A program made the position numbers and the translations under genes. The notes beneath the pieces were generated by a model, which worked only from the letters and a program-made list of their open reading frames with translations, ran no database searches and was not told the DNA's origin. From contig NZ_JACCJZ010000005.1 of NCBI RefSeq assembly GCF_013425765.1, forward strand, positions 57,876 through 121,875: DNA of 64,000 nucleotides, read 5' to 3'. The stretch is from Luteimonas deserti. Its GTDB lineage: Bacteria > Pseudomonadota > Gammaproteobacteria > Xanthomonadales > Xanthomonadaceae. Of this stretch, positions 49,987 through 60,011 are shown piece by piece (the stretch's first letter is position 1; each line of letters begins with the position of its first letter).

Positions 49987-50787
49987 TCAGCGTCGCGGAT
50001 CGTCCACGTCCGCGATCCCGAACGGCGCCAGCGGCGGCACGACGGCATAGCATTCGCTCGAGAGCGGGCCGGCCAATGGCGGCAGTGCGGGCGCCGGCGT
50101 GTCGATGCGGGTATCGGGCAGGCGTCGCAGCAGATCGGCGATCAGGGTCAGGCGCCCGCGTCGCTGGTCGTTGAAGTCCACAAGCGTCCAGGGTGCATAC
50201 GCGGTGTGGGTGGCGGCGAGCATCGCCTCCCGTGCACGGGTGTAGTCGTCGTAACGGTCGCGCGCGGCGATGTCGACCGGGGAGAGCTTCCAGCGCTTGA
50301 GCGGATCGTCGAGCCGCTCGGCGAACCGCGCCTCCTGCTGCGCCTGGTCGCAGCCGAGCCAGTACTTGAACAGCAGGATCCCGTCGTCGACCAGTTGCCG
50401 TTCGAACACCGGAGCATCGCGCAGGAAAGCCGCGACCTGGGGTTCGGTCGCATACCCCATCACCCGCTCGACGCCGGCCCGGTTGTACCAGCTGCGATCG
50501 AACAGCGCGATCTCGCCCGCCGCCGGCAGATGCGCCACGTAACGCTGGAAATACCACTGGCCCTGCTCGCGATCGGACGGCTTGGGCAAGGCGGTCACCC
50601 GGCACTGGCGCGGATTGAGGTGTTCCGACAAGGCCTTGATGGTGCCGCCCTTGCCGGCGGTGTCGCGGCCTTCGACGATGACCAGAACCCGTTGCCCGCT
50701 CACCTGCAGCCAGTGTGCGAGTTCGGCGAGCGCGACCTGCATCGGCTCAAGCGCGGCCTCGTAGGCTTTCCGGCCGAGCGTGCCCAT
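49987..50787 (-). CDS. ppk2: Polyphosphate kinase 2 family protein
   Basis: PPK2 enzymes transfer phosphate between polyphosphate and nucleotides. The 266-residue protein has Walker A VIVEGRDTAGKGGTIKAL, the NPRQCRVTALPKPSDRE lid segment, Walker B EIALFDRSWYNRAGVERVMG and FKYWLGCDQAQQEARF. These fit a single-domain class I PPK2. The direction preferred in vivo cannot be read. The ATG at 50787 gives the expected start. It is isolated, flanked by gene-free stretches on both sides. Confidence 0.93.
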   Translation of the reverse strand: MGTLGRKAYEAALEPMQVALAELAHWLQVSGQRVLVIVEGRDTAGKGGTIKALSEHLNPRQCRVTALPKPSDREQGQWYFQRYVAHLPAAGEIALFDRSWYNRAGVERVMGYATEPQVAAFLRDAPVFERQLVDDGILLFKYWLGCDQAQQEARFAERLDDPLKRWKLSPVDIAARDRYDDYTRAREAMLAATHTAYAPWTLVDFNDQRRGRLTLIADLLRRLPDTRIDTPAPALPPLAGPLSSECYAVVPPLAPFGIADVDDPRR

Positions 50788-51142
50788 CAGCGCGGACGTC
50801 CCGACGCGGGACGGGCCGTGCGCACAAGGACGCGTGGACTCTGCGCAGCCGGGACCGGCAATCCGCGGTCACCCCGTTCGAGGCCGCGCAACGCGACCGT
50901 CGGCGCGTTCCCGGTCCCCCGGCGCGCCTGCACCGTGATCCCTGCCGGACGTGCGGGCAGCAGGGGCGCGAACGTGTCGGACGCGCGCCTCGGAGCGTCA
51001 GCGCGTGGCGCGACGATTGGCCCGCCGCGCATCCGGGCAATCATATGCGTCGCACCGAACCGGAGCCTCGTCGCAGGCAGGGCGGCCCCCGTAAGGCCGC
51101 AGGCGTCTGCGTCTCGTCCGAGCGCATGCGCAAGAGCCGGCG
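50788..51142. other. Gene-free stretch upstream of ppk2
   Basis: About 355 nt between ppk2 and moaB. The only structure noted is a hairpin next to the ppk2 start: CGTCCCG (50797-50803), 3-nt loop, CGGGACG (50807-50813), which would sit in the ppk2 leader close to the start codon. No protein is recognisable. Confidence 0.5.
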
Positions 51143-51661
51143 TCATTCTTTCAGCCGCGGACGCAGGGTGGCGAGATTGCAGGGCTTCGTGCGCGCGTCG
51201 AGCTGCTGGCGGACGATCTTTTCCCATGCGGTGCGGCAGGCCGACGTCGAGCCCGGCAACGCGAACACGAACGTCGCATTGGCCAGACCGGCGAACGCGC
51301 GCGACTGCAGCGCGGAGGTGCCGATCTCCTCGAAGGAAACCGCCCGGAACAGTTCGCCGAAGCCGGGCATCTGCTTGTCCAGCAGCGGCACGAGGGCCTC
51401 GGGGGTCGAGTCGCGGCCGGTGAAGCCGGTGCCCCCGGTGACCAGGATGCCGTCGACATCCGGATCGGCGATCCATCTGGAGACGAGCGCGCGCATCGCA
51501 TACCGGTCGTCGGGCAACAGGGCACGCTCGGCGACGCGATGGCCGTCGAGAGCCAGCGCGTCGACGAGATAATCGCCGGAGCTGTCGGTCTCGGGACTGC
51601 GGCTGTCGGACACCGTCAGCACGCAGATGCGCAGTGGAATGAAGTCGTGATGTGCGGTCAT
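51143..51661 (-). CDS. moaB: Molybdenum cofactor biosynthesis protein MoaB (MogA family)
   Basis: A 172-residue MoaB/Mog-family protein, members of which adenylate molybdopterin in Moco assembly. The motifs ICVLTVSDSRSPETDSSGDY, GILVTGGTGFTGRDSTPEAL and VFALPGSTSACRTAWEKIV are diagnostic. No other moa gene is adjacent. The ATG at 51661 is the natural start. It lies 41 nt downstream of prfA on the same strand. Confidence 0.93.
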   Translation of the reverse strand: MTAHHDFIPLRICVLTVSDSRSPETDSSGDYLVDALALDGHRVAERALLPDDRYAMRALVSRWIADPDVDGILVTGGTGFTGRDSTPEALVPLLDKQMPGFGELFRAVSFEEIGTSALQSRAFAGLANATFVFALPGSTSACRTAWEKIVRQQLDARTKPCNLATLRPRLKE

Positions 51662-51702
51662 GGCCGCAGCCTAGCGCATCGCGCCGCGCGACCGCGTAGG
51701 CG

Positions 51703-52794
51703 TCAGCTGCCTGCGGTGAGCTCGGCCAGCACGTCGGCCTGGTGCTCCAGTGACAGCCGCTCGACCAGCGGGTCGAGGTTGCCTTCGAGCACGTTGGGCA
51801 GGTCGTACAGGGTGAGGCCTTCGACGCGATGGTCGGTGATCCGCCCCTGCGGATAGTTGTAGGTGCGGATCCGCTGGCTGCGATCGCCACTGCCCACCTG
51901 CAGCTTGCGGATCTCGGCCGTGGCGGCTGCCCGGCGCTCGGCTTCGGCCTCGGCGAGCATCGCGCGCAGGCGCTTCATCGCCTTGTCGCGGTTGGCGTGC
52001 TGGCTGCGCTCGGTCTGCGATTCGACGACCACGCCGCTGGGCACGTGGGTGATGCGGATCGCCGAGTCGGTCTTGTTGACGTGCTGCCCGCCGGCGCCCG
52101 ACGAGCGGAAGGTGTCGACCTTCAGGTCCGCGGGGTTGAGCACGATCTCGACCGAATCGTCCTCGAGCGGAATGATCGCCACGGTCGCCGCCGACGTGTG
52201 GATGCGGCCCTGGGATTCGGTCTCGGGCACGCGCTGTACGCGGTGCGTGCCGGATTCGAACTTCAGCCGCGCATAGGCACCGGCACCGTCGACGGCGGCG
52301 ATGATCTCGCGGAATCCGCCGTGCTCGCCCGGGCTCGCCGACTCCACCTCGATCCGCCAGCCCTGGCGTTCGGCATAGCGGCTGTACATGCGGAACAGAT
52401 CGCCGGCGAAGATCGCCGCCTCGTCGCCGCCGGTGCCGGCGCGGATCTCGAGATACAGGCCACCTTCGTCGCGTGCGTCGCGCGGCACCAGCAGCGCGAG
52501 CAGCCTGGCCTCGAGCGCCTGCAGCCGGGCCTCGCCGTCGGCGATCTCGTCCTGGGCCAGTTCACGCATGTCCGGTTCGGCGAGCATCGCGCGCGCCGCG
52601 GCGAGGTCGGCATGGGTGCGAGCTTCTTCGGCCAGCGCCGAGGCGAGCGGCTCGAGCTGGGCGAATTCACGCGACAAGGCGCGGAACCGCGCCTGGTCGG
52701 CGACGGTGGCGGGATCGGACAGCAGGCGTTCGAGTTCTTCGCGGCGTTCGGCCAGCGCCTCGAGCTTACGGCGCAGGGTCGGCAGCATCGGCAT
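51703..52794 (-). CDS. prfA: Peptide chain release factor 1
   Basis: RF1 recognises UAA and UAG stop codons and triggers hydrolysis of peptidyl-tRNA. The 363-residue protein has the catalytic GGQ in [20 protein letters not shown], the codon-recognition region around [19 protein letters not shown] and a C-terminal [18 protein letters not shown]. The ATG at 52794 or the one two codons later (52788, MLPTLRRKL) may be the start. Either lies inside the end of hemA, which overlaps by about 23-29 nt, so translation may be coupled. The hemA-prfA order is widely conserved; the cognate methyltransferase PrmC is encoded elsewhere in this window (25.4 kb). Confidence 0.96.
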   Translation of the reverse strand: MPMLPTLRRKLEALAERREELERLLSDPATVADQARFRALSREFAQLEPLASALAEEARTHADLAAARAMLAEPDMRELAQDEIADGEARLQALEARLLALLVPRDARDEGGLYLEIRAGTGGDEAAIFAGDLFRMYSRYAERQGWRIEVESASPGEHGGFREIIAAVDGAGAYARLKFESGTHRVQRVPETESQGRIHTSAATVAIIPLEDDSVEIVLNPADLKVDTFRSSGAGGQHVNKTDSAIRITHVPSGVVVESQTERSQHANRDKAMKRLRAMLAEAEAERRAAATAEIRKLQVGSGDRSQRIRTYNYPQGRITDHRVEGLTLYDLPNVLEGNLDPLVERLSLEHQADVLAELTAGS

Positions 52795-54070
52795 CCAGAG
52801 GGGAAGTGTCGTCCAGCGGCGGCAGCAGCTGGTCCAGGCGGTCCGCCAGGACGTCGTCGCCGCGCAGGGCGGCTTCGCGCAGCGCCGCGGTGGGCAGGTG
52901 CAGGAGGCGGTTGGTCAACCCGTGTGCGAGCTGTTCGAGCACGGCGTCAGGCGAGCGGCCTGCGGCGAGCTGCTGTCGCGCGCGGGCCAGTGCGTCCCCG
53001 CGGATGGCCTCGCCGTGCGCGCGCAGGCGCCGCACCGGCGCCAGGCGGCTGCTGGCGGCGCGCGCCTCGCCGTAGCGCGTGACCTGCAGGTCGATGATCG
53101 CCTCCGCATCGCCCGCCGCTTCGCGCCGCCCGCGCCGGTTGTCGTCGAGCGTGCGTTCGAGATCGTCGACGGTGTACAGAAACACGTCGCGCAGTTCGGC
53201 CACGTCCGCCGCGATGTCGCGCGGCACGGCCAGGTCCATCAGCAGCATGGGCCGGTGCTTGCGCGCTTCCAGCGCCGCCGAGACCTGGGGGCGGGTCAGC
53301 AGCGGCTCGCGGCTGGCGGTGGCCGAAAGCACGACATCGGCGAGGAAGAGATGGCGGTCGAGTTCGTCGAGCGGCAATGCGATGCCGCCGTGCCGGGCCG
53401 CGAGATCCTGGGCATGGCCATAGGTGCGGTTGGCCACGAGCAGGCGCTTGACCTTGGCCTGGACCAGGTGACGCGCGGCCAGTTCGATGGTCTCGCCGGC
53501 GCCGATCAGCAGCACCGCCGATTCCGACAGCCGGGCGAACGACTCCTGGGCCAGGCGCACTGCGAGCGAGGCCACCGAAACCGGGCTGGTCCCGATCCGG
53601 GTCTCGCTGCGCGCCCGCTTGGCCGTTACGAAGGCGTGCTGGAATACGCGGTCGAGCTCGCCGCCGAGCGTGCCCGCGCCGCGCGCGGTCGCCCAGGCCT
53701 GCTTCACCTGGCCGAGGATCTGCGGCTCGCCCAGGACCAGCGAATCCAGCCCGGTCGCCACGCGGAACAGGTGCCGGGCCGCCGCCTCGTCGCGATGCCG
53801 GTAGAGATAGGCATGCAGCGAGCCGCCGGCGGCGCCGGCGTCGCGATCGGGGTGGGTGGCCAGCCAGTCGGCCAGCGCCGTGCCGTCGTCGTCAGCGATG
53901 GCGTACACCTCGGTGCGGTTGCAGGTGGACAACAGCGCCACCTCGCGCACGCCCGGCAACCTCCGCAGCTCCGCCAGCGCAGCGGCCACGGCCTCGCCGG
54001 CGAACGCGACGCGCTCGCGCAGGGCGACCGGCGCGGTCTGGTGGTTGATGCCGAGTGCGAACAGGCTCAT
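52766..54070 (-). CDS. hemA: Glutamyl-tRNA reductase
   Basis: HemA reduces glutamyl-tRNA to glutamate-1-semialdehyde, the first committed step of C5 tetrapyrrole (haem) synthesis. The 434-residue protein starts [20 protein letters not shown] and has the catalytic Cys in [12 protein letters not shown] (near 50), [20 protein letters not shown], the NADPH-binding [17 protein letters not shown] and a C-terminal dimerisation helix. It is divergent from the TPR-lolB-ispE operon across a 98-nt gap, an arrangement conserved in gammaproteobacteria. Confidence 0.97.
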   Translation of the reverse strand: MSLFALGINHQTAPVALRERVAFAGEAVAAALAELRRLPGVREVALLSTCNRTEVYAIADDDGTALADWLATHPDRDAGAAGGSLHAYLYRHRDEAAARHLFRVATGLDSLVLGEPQILGQVKQAWATARGAGTLGGELDRVFQHAFVTAKRARSETRIGTSPVSVASLAVRLAQESFARLSESAVLLIGAGETIELAARHLVQAKVKRLLVANRTYGHAQDLAARHGGIALPLDELDRHLFLADVVLSATASREPLLTRPQVSAALEARKHRPMLLMDLAVPRDIAADVAELRDVFLYTVDDLERTLDDNRRGRREAAGDAEAIIDLQVTRYGEARAASSRLAPVRRLRAHGEAIRGDALARARQQLAAGRSPDAVLEQLAHGLTNRLLHLPTAALREAALRGDDVLADRLDQLLPPLDDTSPLDADAADPAP

Positions 54071-54168
54071 TGGGCTGGCGGGCCGGGGGCCGATCCCGCG
54101 ATCGACGTTCAGGCGCTTGCGATAAGCTTTCCGGGGAAGGCGCCCATTTTACGGCCCGGTTGCTCCTG

Positions 54169-55866
54169 ATGCCCGTTTTCGACTCGGTGAGGTCCGCGGC
54201 GTTGCCCGCGGCGCTGTTCCTGGCATTGTCCGGTGTGGCCGGCGCGGCGGACGCGCAGCGGACCGCGCCTGCAGGCGATCCCCTGCAGGCGGACGTGCTC
54301 GGCGCGACCCTGGCCGGTGAATTCGCGGTCCAGGCCGGGCGGCTGGACGAGGCCGCCGACTGGTATCTGGCAGCGGCCCGGCATTCCGACGGCGATGCCG
54401 GCCTGGCCGAGCGCGCCACGCGCATCGCCCTGTTGGCCGGCGACGACCGTCGCGCGGCGCAGGCGCTCGACCTGTGGCGCCGCAGCGCGCCCGGATCCCT
54501 GCCGATGCGCGCCGCCGAAGCGACGCTGAGCCTGCGCAGCGGTCGCGACCGCGTCGCCCGGCGTCAGCTCGACGCACTCCTGCGCAGCTCCGATGCGACC
54601 GGTTGGCGGCACGCCTTCACCGTGCTCGCCGGCGGCGGGCGCAATCCGGAGCAGGCGGGTCGCATGCTCGAGCGGCTGGTCGCCGACCGGGCCATTCCGG
54701 ATGTACTGCAGGCGTGGATGGCCTTCGGCGGCCTGGCCCAGCGCCTGGACCGCAGCGATCTGACCGAACGCATTCTCGACACCATCGTGGCCCGCTTTCC
54801 CGGCGAGCCGCGCGTGGCCCTGCTCCGCGCCAGCCAGCTGCGCGAATCCGGGCGCCCCGACGACGCGCGCGCCGCGTTGCAGGCGATGGGCGAGGACGCG
54901 GCGCTGATCGGTCCGGACGTGCGCCTGGCGATCGCGGTCGAATACGAGGCGCTGGGCGACCTGCACCAGGCCGAGCGCATCCTGGCCAAGGGACCGCAGG
55001 ACGGGCGCACCTACGTGGTCCGCGCCTCACTGCTGGCGCGTGCCGAGGACAAGGCGACGCTCGCCGCGTTGTACGACGAGGTCCGGGCGGTGGCGATCGC
55101 GCCCAATCCCGCGCAGCGCCTGCTGCTGGGGCAGATGGCCGAGTACCTCGAGCAGTTCGACGAGGCGTTGAACTGGTACGACACCGTGCCCGGCGGCGGC
55201 GAGCGCCTGCAGGCGCGTCTGCGCGGCGCGCGCGTGCTCCACAAGCTGGAGCGGCGCGACGAGGCCTGGCAGCGTCTGCGCGCGCTGCAGTCGGACAATG
55301 CCGCCGACGAGGACACGCGGCGTGACGCCTATCTGCTGGAGGCGGAACTGCGTCGCGAGGACGAGGATCCGGCCGAGCTCGACGTCTACAACCTGGGTCT
55401 CGGCGCGATGCCGGACGATCCCGCCATCCTGTATGCACGTGCGTTGATGTGGGAGCGCAGGGACGACATCGCCCGCGCCGAAGCCGACCTGCGCCGGATC
55501 CTGGTCCAGGACCCGGAAAACGTGGCGGCCCTCAATGCGCTGGGCTACACCCTGGCCGATCGCACCCAGCGCTACACCGAAGCCCTCGAACTGATCGACC
55601 GTGCGCGTCTCGCCGAGCCCGACAATGCCGCGATCATCGACAGTTACGGCTGGGTGCTCTATCGCCTCGGCCGGCACGCCGAAGCGCTGGTGGAGCTGCG
55701 CCGGGCCTATTCGATGATGAAGGACGCCGAGGTGGCGGCGCATATCGCCGAGGTGCTCTGGGTGATGGGTCGCCGCGACGAGGCCCGGCGCTACTTCGAC
55801 GAGGCCCGCGGCCTCGATCCGGAGAACCGGTCGCTGCTGCGCGCGCTCGGGACAACCGGCGCATGA
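54169..55866 (+). CDS. Exported TPR-repeat protein upstream of lolB
   Basis: A 565-residue protein with an N-terminal signal sequence (FLALSGVAGAADAQ) and a superhelical array of tetratricopeptide repeats. The clearest are in the C-terminal third (EALNWYDTVPGG; ALNALGYTLADRTQRYTEAL; AAIIDSYGWVLYRLGRHAEA; AHIAEVLWVMGRRDEARRYF). TPR proteins are scaffolds; genes like this are commonly found upstream of lolB and ispE. The ATG at 54169 begins the signal peptide. The stop overlaps lolB as ATGA. A role in the envelope is likely but the partner is unknown. Confidence 0.85.
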   Translation: MPVFDSVRSAALPAALFLALSGVAGAADAQRTAPAGDPLQADVLGATLAGEFAVQAGRLDEAADWYLAAARHSDGDAGLAERATRIALLAGDDRRAAQALDLWRRSAPGSLPMRAAEATLSLRSGRDRVARRQLDALLRSSDATGWRHAFTVLAGGGRNPEQAGRMLERLVADRAIPDVLQAWMAFGGLAQRLDRSDLTERILDTIVARFPGEPRVALLRASQLRESGRPDDARAALQAMGEDAALIGPDVRLAIAVEYEALGDLHQAERILAKGPQDGRTYVVRASLLARAEDKATLAALYDEVRAVAIAPNPAQRLLLGQMAEYLEQFDEALNWYDTVPGGGERLQARLRGARVLHKLERRDEAWQRLRALQSDNAADEDTRRDAYLLEAELRREDEDPAELDVYNLGLGAMPDDPAILYARALMWERRDDIARAEADLRRILVQDPENVAALNALGYTLADRTQRYTEALELIDRARLAEPDNAAIIDSYGWVLYRLGRHAEALVELRRAYSMMKDAEVAAHIAEVLWVMGRRDEARRYFDEARGLDPENRSLLRALGTTGA

Positions 55867-56525
55867 CGCCGCGTCTGGCCTGTCTTGCGCTGCTGGCGGG
55901 CGCGCTCGCCGCCTGTAGCAGCGTTCCGGAGCGCCCTCCGGCCCGGACCGCGGTGCTGGCGCCGGAGGCCCGCCTGGCCGCCGAGGCCCGACTGGCCGAA
56001 CGCGAATCCGTGGTACGCGCGCTGCCGGCATACGGGTTCGCCGGACGGGTGGCCATGTCCAACGGCCGCGACGGCGGCAACGGCCGGCTCGACTGGCGGC
56101 AGTCGGGCGCCAGCTTCAGCGTGGCCTTGACCGCGCCGGTCACCCGGCAGAGCTGGCGGCTCACTGGGGATCCGGACCGGGCGCGCATCGAGGGCCTCGA
56201 CGGCGGCCCGCGCGAGGACAGCGACGTCGTCCGCCTCTTGTGGGAGGCCACGGGCTTCGACATTCCGGTCGCAGCGCTGGCGGCCTGGGCCGCGGGCATG
56301 CGCGCCGAGCCGGCCCGCTTCGGGGAGGCCGAGGTCGAATTCACGGCGGACGGCCAGCTGGCACGGCTGCGCCAGAACGGCTGGACCATCGACTATCTCG
56401 ACTGGCAATCGGATGCGGCCGGGTCGGTGCCGGCGTTGCCGGTGCGGATCAACGCCGCGCGTGAAGCGGCCCGCGTGCGTCTGATCGTCGATGCCTGGAT
56501 GCCCGACAGCTCCGACACGCCATGA
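55863..56525 (+). CDS. lolB: Outer-membrane lipoprotein receptor LolB
   Basis: LolB accepts lipoproteins from LolA and inserts them in the outer membrane. The 220-residue protein has a lipoprotein signal ending LAACSS. The mature domain has the family pattern [37 protein letters not shown] and [15 protein letters not shown], with a C-terminal [10 protein letters not shown]. The ATG overlaps the TPR gene stop, and the stop overlaps ispE (ATGA), so all three are translationally coupled. Confidence 0.92.
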   Translation: MTPRLACLALLAGALAACSSVPERPPARTAVLAPEARLAAEARLAERESVVRALPAYGFAGRVAMSNGRDGGNGRLDWRQSGASFSVALTAPVTRQSWRLTGDPDRARIEGLDGGPREDSDVVRLLWEATGFDIPVAALAAWAAGMRAEPARFGEAEVEFTADGQLARLRQNGWTIDYLDWQSDAAGSVPALPVRINAAREAARVRLIVDAWMPDSSDTP

Positions 56526-57403
56526 CGTCCGCGCGTGACGCATCCCCTTGGACCGCCTGGCCCGCGCCGGCCAAGCTCAACCTGTTCCTGCGGATTACCG
56601 GGCAGCGGCCTGACGGGTATCACGCTCTGCAGACCATCTTCCGGCTTCTCGACTGGGGCGACACCATTCATCTGCGCCCCCGCAACGACGGGCGCATCGT
56701 GCGGCAGGGCGAGACGCTTCCGGGGCTGGCGGCGGAGGACGATCTGGTCGTGCGTGCGGCAATCGCGATTCAAAGGGCCACGAACGTCGGCCAAGGTGTG
56801 GACATCCGGGTCGAAAAGCGCATCCCGTCCGGCGCAGGACTGGGCGGCGGCTCCTCCGACGCGGCGACCGTGCTGCGGGCGCTCGACCAGCTCTGGGGCT
56901 GCGACCTGGGCCCGGATCGGCTGGCTGCGCTCGGCCTCGCATTGGGGGCGGACGTGCCGGTGTTCGTCCATGGACGCAACGCCTGGGGCGAAGGCGTCGG
57001 CGAAGCGCTCACTCCGGTCGATCTGCCGCCGGCCTGGTATCTCCTCGCCGACCCCGGCGTGCACGTGAACACCGGCGCGCTCTTCCAGTCCCCTGAATTG
57101 ACGCGAAATGCCGAGCCCGCGACAATGGCCGACTTCGTTTCAGGTGCAGTGCTCGGCAATGCGTTCGAGCCGGTCCTGCGCTGCCGCGAACCGGTCGTCG
57201 CGACCGTGTTCGATGTGCTGGCGCAGGTCGGAACGCCGCGGTTGACCGGTACGGGCAGCGGCTGCTTCGTCGAATTCGCCACACGCGAATCCGCCGAAGC
57301 CGCACAGGCGCGGGTTGCATCGCGGCTCCGGTCCCGCGTCGTGGCCGGTGCGGTGCATTCGCGCTTGCTCGACGCGTTGGAGACGGGAGGCGGGGACTGG
57401 TGA
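56522..57403 (+). CDS. ispE: 4-diphosphocytidyl-2-C-methyl-D-erythritol kinase
   Basis: IspE phosphorylates CDP-methylerythritol in the MEP pathway for isoprenoid precursors. The 293-residue GHMP-family kinase starts with [20 protein letters not shown], has the ATP-binding [20 protein letters not shown] and the C-terminal [19 protein letters not shown]. The ATG at 56522 overlaps the lolB stop. It is followed after 65 nt by tRNA-Gln and then prs, the conserved lolB-ispE-tRNA-prs order. Confidence 0.96.
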   Translation: MTSARDASPWTAWPAPAKLNLFLRITGQRPDGYHALQTIFRLLDWGDTIHLRPRNDGRIVRQGETLPGLAAEDDLVVRAAIAIQRATNVGQGVDIRVEKRIPSGAGLGGGSSDAATVLRALDQLWGCDLGPDRLAALGLALGADVPVFVHGRNAWGEGVGEALTPVDLPPAWYLLADPGVHVNTGALFQSPELTRNAEPATMADFVSGAVLGNAFEPVLRCREPVVATVFDVLAQVGTPRLTGTGSGCFVEFATRESAEAAQARVASRLRSRVVAGAVHSRLLDALETGGGDW

Positions 57404-57468
57404 CTGGGATTTCGTAGGCGCGGCGATCCGCCCCGACACGAATGCCCATTCGCGAGTCACCGCTTTCA

Positions 57469-57544
57469 AGGGGCGTCGCCAAGTGGTTAAGGCACCGGGT
57501 TTTGATCCCGGCATTCGCAGGTTCGAATCCTGCCGCCCCTGCCA
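57469..57544 (+). tRNA. tRNA-Gln (TTG)
   Basis: The 76-nt sequence folds into a cloverleaf: acceptor AGGGGCG paired with CGCCCCT, anticodon loop TTTTGAT with anticodon TTG, T-arm with GGTTCGAATCC, discriminator G and an encoded CCA. It sits between ispE and prs, a conserved position. Confidence 0.97.
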
Positions 57545-57607
57545 ATCTCCCCGTGCTCCGGCACGGTCCACTCATCCGCTCGGTCAGAGCGACGCGGAAC
57601 CGCCGAC

Positions 57608-58567
57608 ATGAAAGACGAACGCAATCTCCTGATTTTCTCCGGCAATGCCAACCGTCCGCTGGCCAAGGCGGTCTGCGGGGAACTGGGCGTGCGCATGGGC
57701 AAGGCGCTCGTCTCCACGTTCTCCGATGGCGAGGTCCAGGTGGAGATCGAGGAGAACGTGCGCCGGCAGGACGTCTTCCTGCTGCAACCCACCTGCGCGC
57801 CGGCGGCCGAGAACCTGATGGAACTGCTGGTGCTGATCGATGCGCTCAAGCGCGCGTCGGTGGCCAGCGTCACCGCGGTGATGCCGTACTTCGGCTATTC
57901 GCGCCAGGACCGTCGCCTGCGTTCGACCCGGGTGCCGATCACCGCCAAGGTGGCGGCGAAGATGGTGACCGCGGCCGGTGCCGACCGTGTGCTAACGGTC
58001 GACCTGCACGCGGACCAGATCCAGGGTTTCTTCGACATTCCGGTCGACAACGTCTATGCCTCGCCGCTGCTGCTGGCCGACATCTGGCGCGCGCACGGCA
58101 CCGACAACATGGTCGTGGTCTCGCCCGACGTGGGCGGCGTGGTCCGTGCCCGGGCGATCGCCAAGCGGCTCGACGACGCGGACCTGGCGATCATCGACAA
58201 GCGCCGTCCACGTGCCAACGTCTCGACGGTGATGAACATCATCGGTGACGTGAACGGCAAGACCTGCGTGCTCGTGGACGACATCGTCGATACCGCCGGC
58301 ACCCTGTGCGCCGCGGCGGCCGCATTGAAGGCGCAGGGCGCCACCAAGGTCGTCGCCTACTGCACCCATCCGGTGCTGTCGGGCGCGGCCATCGACAACC
58401 TCAACAAGTCGCAGCTCGACGAGATGGTGGTCACCGACACCATTCCGCTGTCGGAGGCCGCGCGCGGTTGCGCGCGCATCCGCCAGCTCAGCGTCGCCGA
58501 GCTGCTGGCCGAAACGATCCGCCGGATCGCGTTCGGAGAATCGGTCAGTTCGCTCTACGTCGACTGA
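57608..58567 (+). CDS. prs: Ribose-phosphate pyrophosphokinase (PRPP synthase)
   Basis: Prs makes PRPP from ribose 5-phosphate and ATP for nucleotide, His and Trp synthesis. The 319-residue protein has the N-terminal [32 protein letters not shown], the signature [20 protein letters not shown] and the PRPP-binding loop [15 protein letters not shown]. The ATG at 57608 begins [12 protein letters not shown], matching the family. It is followed by two hairpins and rplY. Confidence 0.97.
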   Translation: MKDERNLLIFSGNANRPLAKAVCGELGVRMGKALVSTFSDGEVQVEIEENVRRQDVFLLQPTCAPAAENLMELLVLIDALKRASVASVTAVMPYFGYSRQDRRLRSTRVPITAKVAAKMVTAAGADRVLTVDLHADQIQGFFDIPVDNVYASPLLLADIWRAHGTDNMVVVSPDVGGVVRARAIAKRLDDADLAIIDKRRPRANVSTVMNIIGDVNGKTCVLVDDIVDTAGTLCAAAAALKAQGATKVVAYCTHPVLSGAAIDNLNKSQLDEMVVTDTIPLSEAARGCARIRQLSVAELLAETIRRIAFGESVSSLYVD

Positions 58568-58577
58568 CCTGCTGCAA

Positions 58578-58624
58578 CGTCTCGTCTGGTCGCGGACGAG
58601 ACGCTTCACCGCCGTGAGGCGGTG
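58578..58624 (+). promoter_or_regulatory. Two consecutive hairpins between prs and rplY
   Basis: CGTCTCGTC (58578-58586) and GACGAGACG (58595-58603) form a perfect 9-bp stem with an 8-nt loop. Four bases later CACCGCC-GTGA-GGCGGTG (58607-58624) forms a perfect 7-bp stem. Neither has a T-tract. They end 26 nt before the rplY start, so they may terminate prs partially or act as a leader structure for rplY (for example autoregulation by L25). Confidence 0.5.
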
Positions 58625-58650
58625 CCAACCTCAGAAAAGTGAAACCGAAA

Positions 58651-59304
58651 ATGGCCACCACGCATGAAATCAAGGTGCAGCGCCGCGAGGACGAGGGGAA
58701 GGGTGCGAGCCGCCGCCTCCGTCTTGCCGGCAACGTGCCTGCCGTCGTCTACGGCGGCGACCTCAAGCCCGTCAGCATCGAGCTGAGCCACAACGACGTC
58801 TGGCTCGCCAGCCAGCACGAGTGGTTCTACGCCTCGATCCTCGACCTGAGCCTCAACGGCGACGTCCAGAAGGTGCTGCTGCGCGATATGCAGCGTCATC
58901 CGTTCAAGCAGCAGATCCTGCACCTGGACTTCCAGCGCGTGAACGAGAACGAGCGCATCCGCACCGCGGTGCCGCTGCATTTCATCAACGAGGACACCTC
59001 GCCGGCCGGGAAGGCCGCCGACGTCGTGATCACGCACGAGCTCAACGAAGTCACCGTGACCTGCCTGCCGGGCGACCTGCCGGAGTTCGTCGAAGTCGAC
59101 CTGGGCAAGATGGTCGTCGGCGACATTGTCCACCTGTCGCAGATCACGCTGCCCAAGGGCGTCGAGATCCCCGAGCTGGCGCTGGGCGCGGACCACGACG
59201 TCGCCGTGGTCGTGGCCAAGCACGGCCGCGTGGAAGCCGAGCCGGCCGAGGGTGAGGAGTCGGCCGACGTGCCGGCCACCAAGGCCGCGAAGGACGACGA
59301 GTAA
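58651..59304 (+). CDS. rplY: 50S ribosomal protein L25, long (CTC) form
   Basis: L25 binds 5S rRNA. The 217-residue protein has the N-terminal L25 domain (IKVQRREDEGKGASRRLRLA, VPAVVYGGDLKPVSIEL, LHLDFQRVNENERIRTAVPL) followed by the CTC/TL5-type C-terminal domain and an acidic, Ala-rich tail. The long form is common outside the enterics. The ATG at 58651 (MATTHEIKVQ) is preferred to the GTG at 58639. It is followed by a GC-rich hairpin and pth. Confidence 0.95.
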   Translation: MATTHEIKVQRREDEGKGASRRLRLAGNVPAVVYGGDLKPVSIELSHNDVWLASQHEWFYASILDLSLNGDVQKVLLRDMQRHPFKQQILHLDFQRVNENERIRTAVPLHFINEDTSPAGKAADVVITHELNEVTVTCLPGDLPEFVEVDLGKMVVGDIVHLSQITLPKGVEIPELALGADHDVAVVVAKHGRVEAEPAEGEESADVPATKAAKDDE

Positions 59305-59310
59305 TCGTCG

Positions 59311-59338
59311 CGCGGGCGCGCCTTCGGGTGCGCCCGCG
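59311..59338 (+). terminator. GC-rich hairpin after rplY
   Basis: A 12-bp stem (CGCGGGCGCGCC, loop TTCG, GGTGCGCCCGCG; one G-T pair) begins 6 nt after the rplY stop and ends 11 nt before the pth start. Only TT follows it. It looks like an attenuating rather than a full terminator. Confidence 0.55.
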
Positions 59339-59349
59339 TTGCCGTCACG

Positions 59350-59931
59350 ATGGCAGGACTGCGACTGATCGTCGGGCTGGGCAATCCCGGTCCCGAATAT
59401 GCACGGACCCGGCACAACGCCGGGTTCCGTTTTGTCGACGAGCTCGCCGCGAAGGCGGGCGTGTCGTTCCGGCTCGACAGCAAGCTGTTCGGCGAAACCG
59501 CGAAGATCGAGGTCGCGGGCCAGCCGGTCTGGCTGCTCAAGCCGGCCACGTTCATGAATCTCAGTGGCAAGTCCGTCACGGCTGCGCTGCGGTTCTGGAA
59601 GTTCGATTCCGACCAGGCGCTGCTCGCACACGACGAGCTGGATCTTCCTCCGGGTACCGCGCGGCTGAAGTTCGGCGGCGGCCACGGCGGCCAGAACGGT
59701 CTTCGCGACACGATGAAGCTGCTCGGCCACGGTGCCTTCCATCGGCTGCGCATCGGCATCGGCCATCCCGGCCACAAGGACAAGGTCACGCCGTGGGTCC
59801 TGGGCCGCGCGAGTGCGGACGACGACATCCTGATCGGCCGCGCGATCGATGATGCGATCGACGTGATGCCGCTCGCGGTCGAAGGCAATTTCATGGATGC
59901 GATGACACGGTTGCACACGGTGAAGCCGTGA
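59350..59931 (+). CDS. pth: Peptidyl-tRNA hydrolase
   Basis: Pth recycles tRNA from prematurely released peptidyl-tRNA. The 193-residue protein starts GLRLIVGLGNPGPEYARTRH with the catalytic His in TRHNAGF, then FMNLSGKSV, the catalytic Asp in HDELDLPPG, and FGGGHGGQNGLRDTM. The ATG at 59350 is the family start. The rplY-pth-ychF order is conserved. Confidence 0.97.
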   Translation: MAGLRLIVGLGNPGPEYARTRHNAGFRFVDELAAKAGVSFRLDSKLFGETAKIEVAGQPVWLLKPATFMNLSGKSVTAALRFWKFDSDQALLAHDELDLPPGTARLKFGGGHGGQNGLRDTMKLLGHGAFHRLRIGIGHPGHKDKVTPWVLGRASADDDILIGRAIDDAIDVMPLAVEGNFMDAMTRLHTVKP

Positions 59932-59934
59932 TTG

Positions 59935-59988
59935 GTGATTGGTGATTCGAATGTGCGGCGCCGGCTGCGTGTTCGAATCGCCAATCAC
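59935..59988. repeat. 17-bp inverted repeat between pth and ychF (REP-like)
   Basis: Arms at 59935-59951 and 59972-59988 (GTGATTGGTGATTCGAA type) pair over 17 bp with a single wobble around a 20-nt loop. The motif family (GATTGG / GAATC / CGAATCCCGAATC) continues in the following 12 nt. It recalls short intergenic repeats I know from Xanthomonadaceae genomes. It may also act as a pth terminator. Confidence 0.6.
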
Positions 59989-60011
59989 GAATCCCGAATC
60001 ACGGATCTGCA

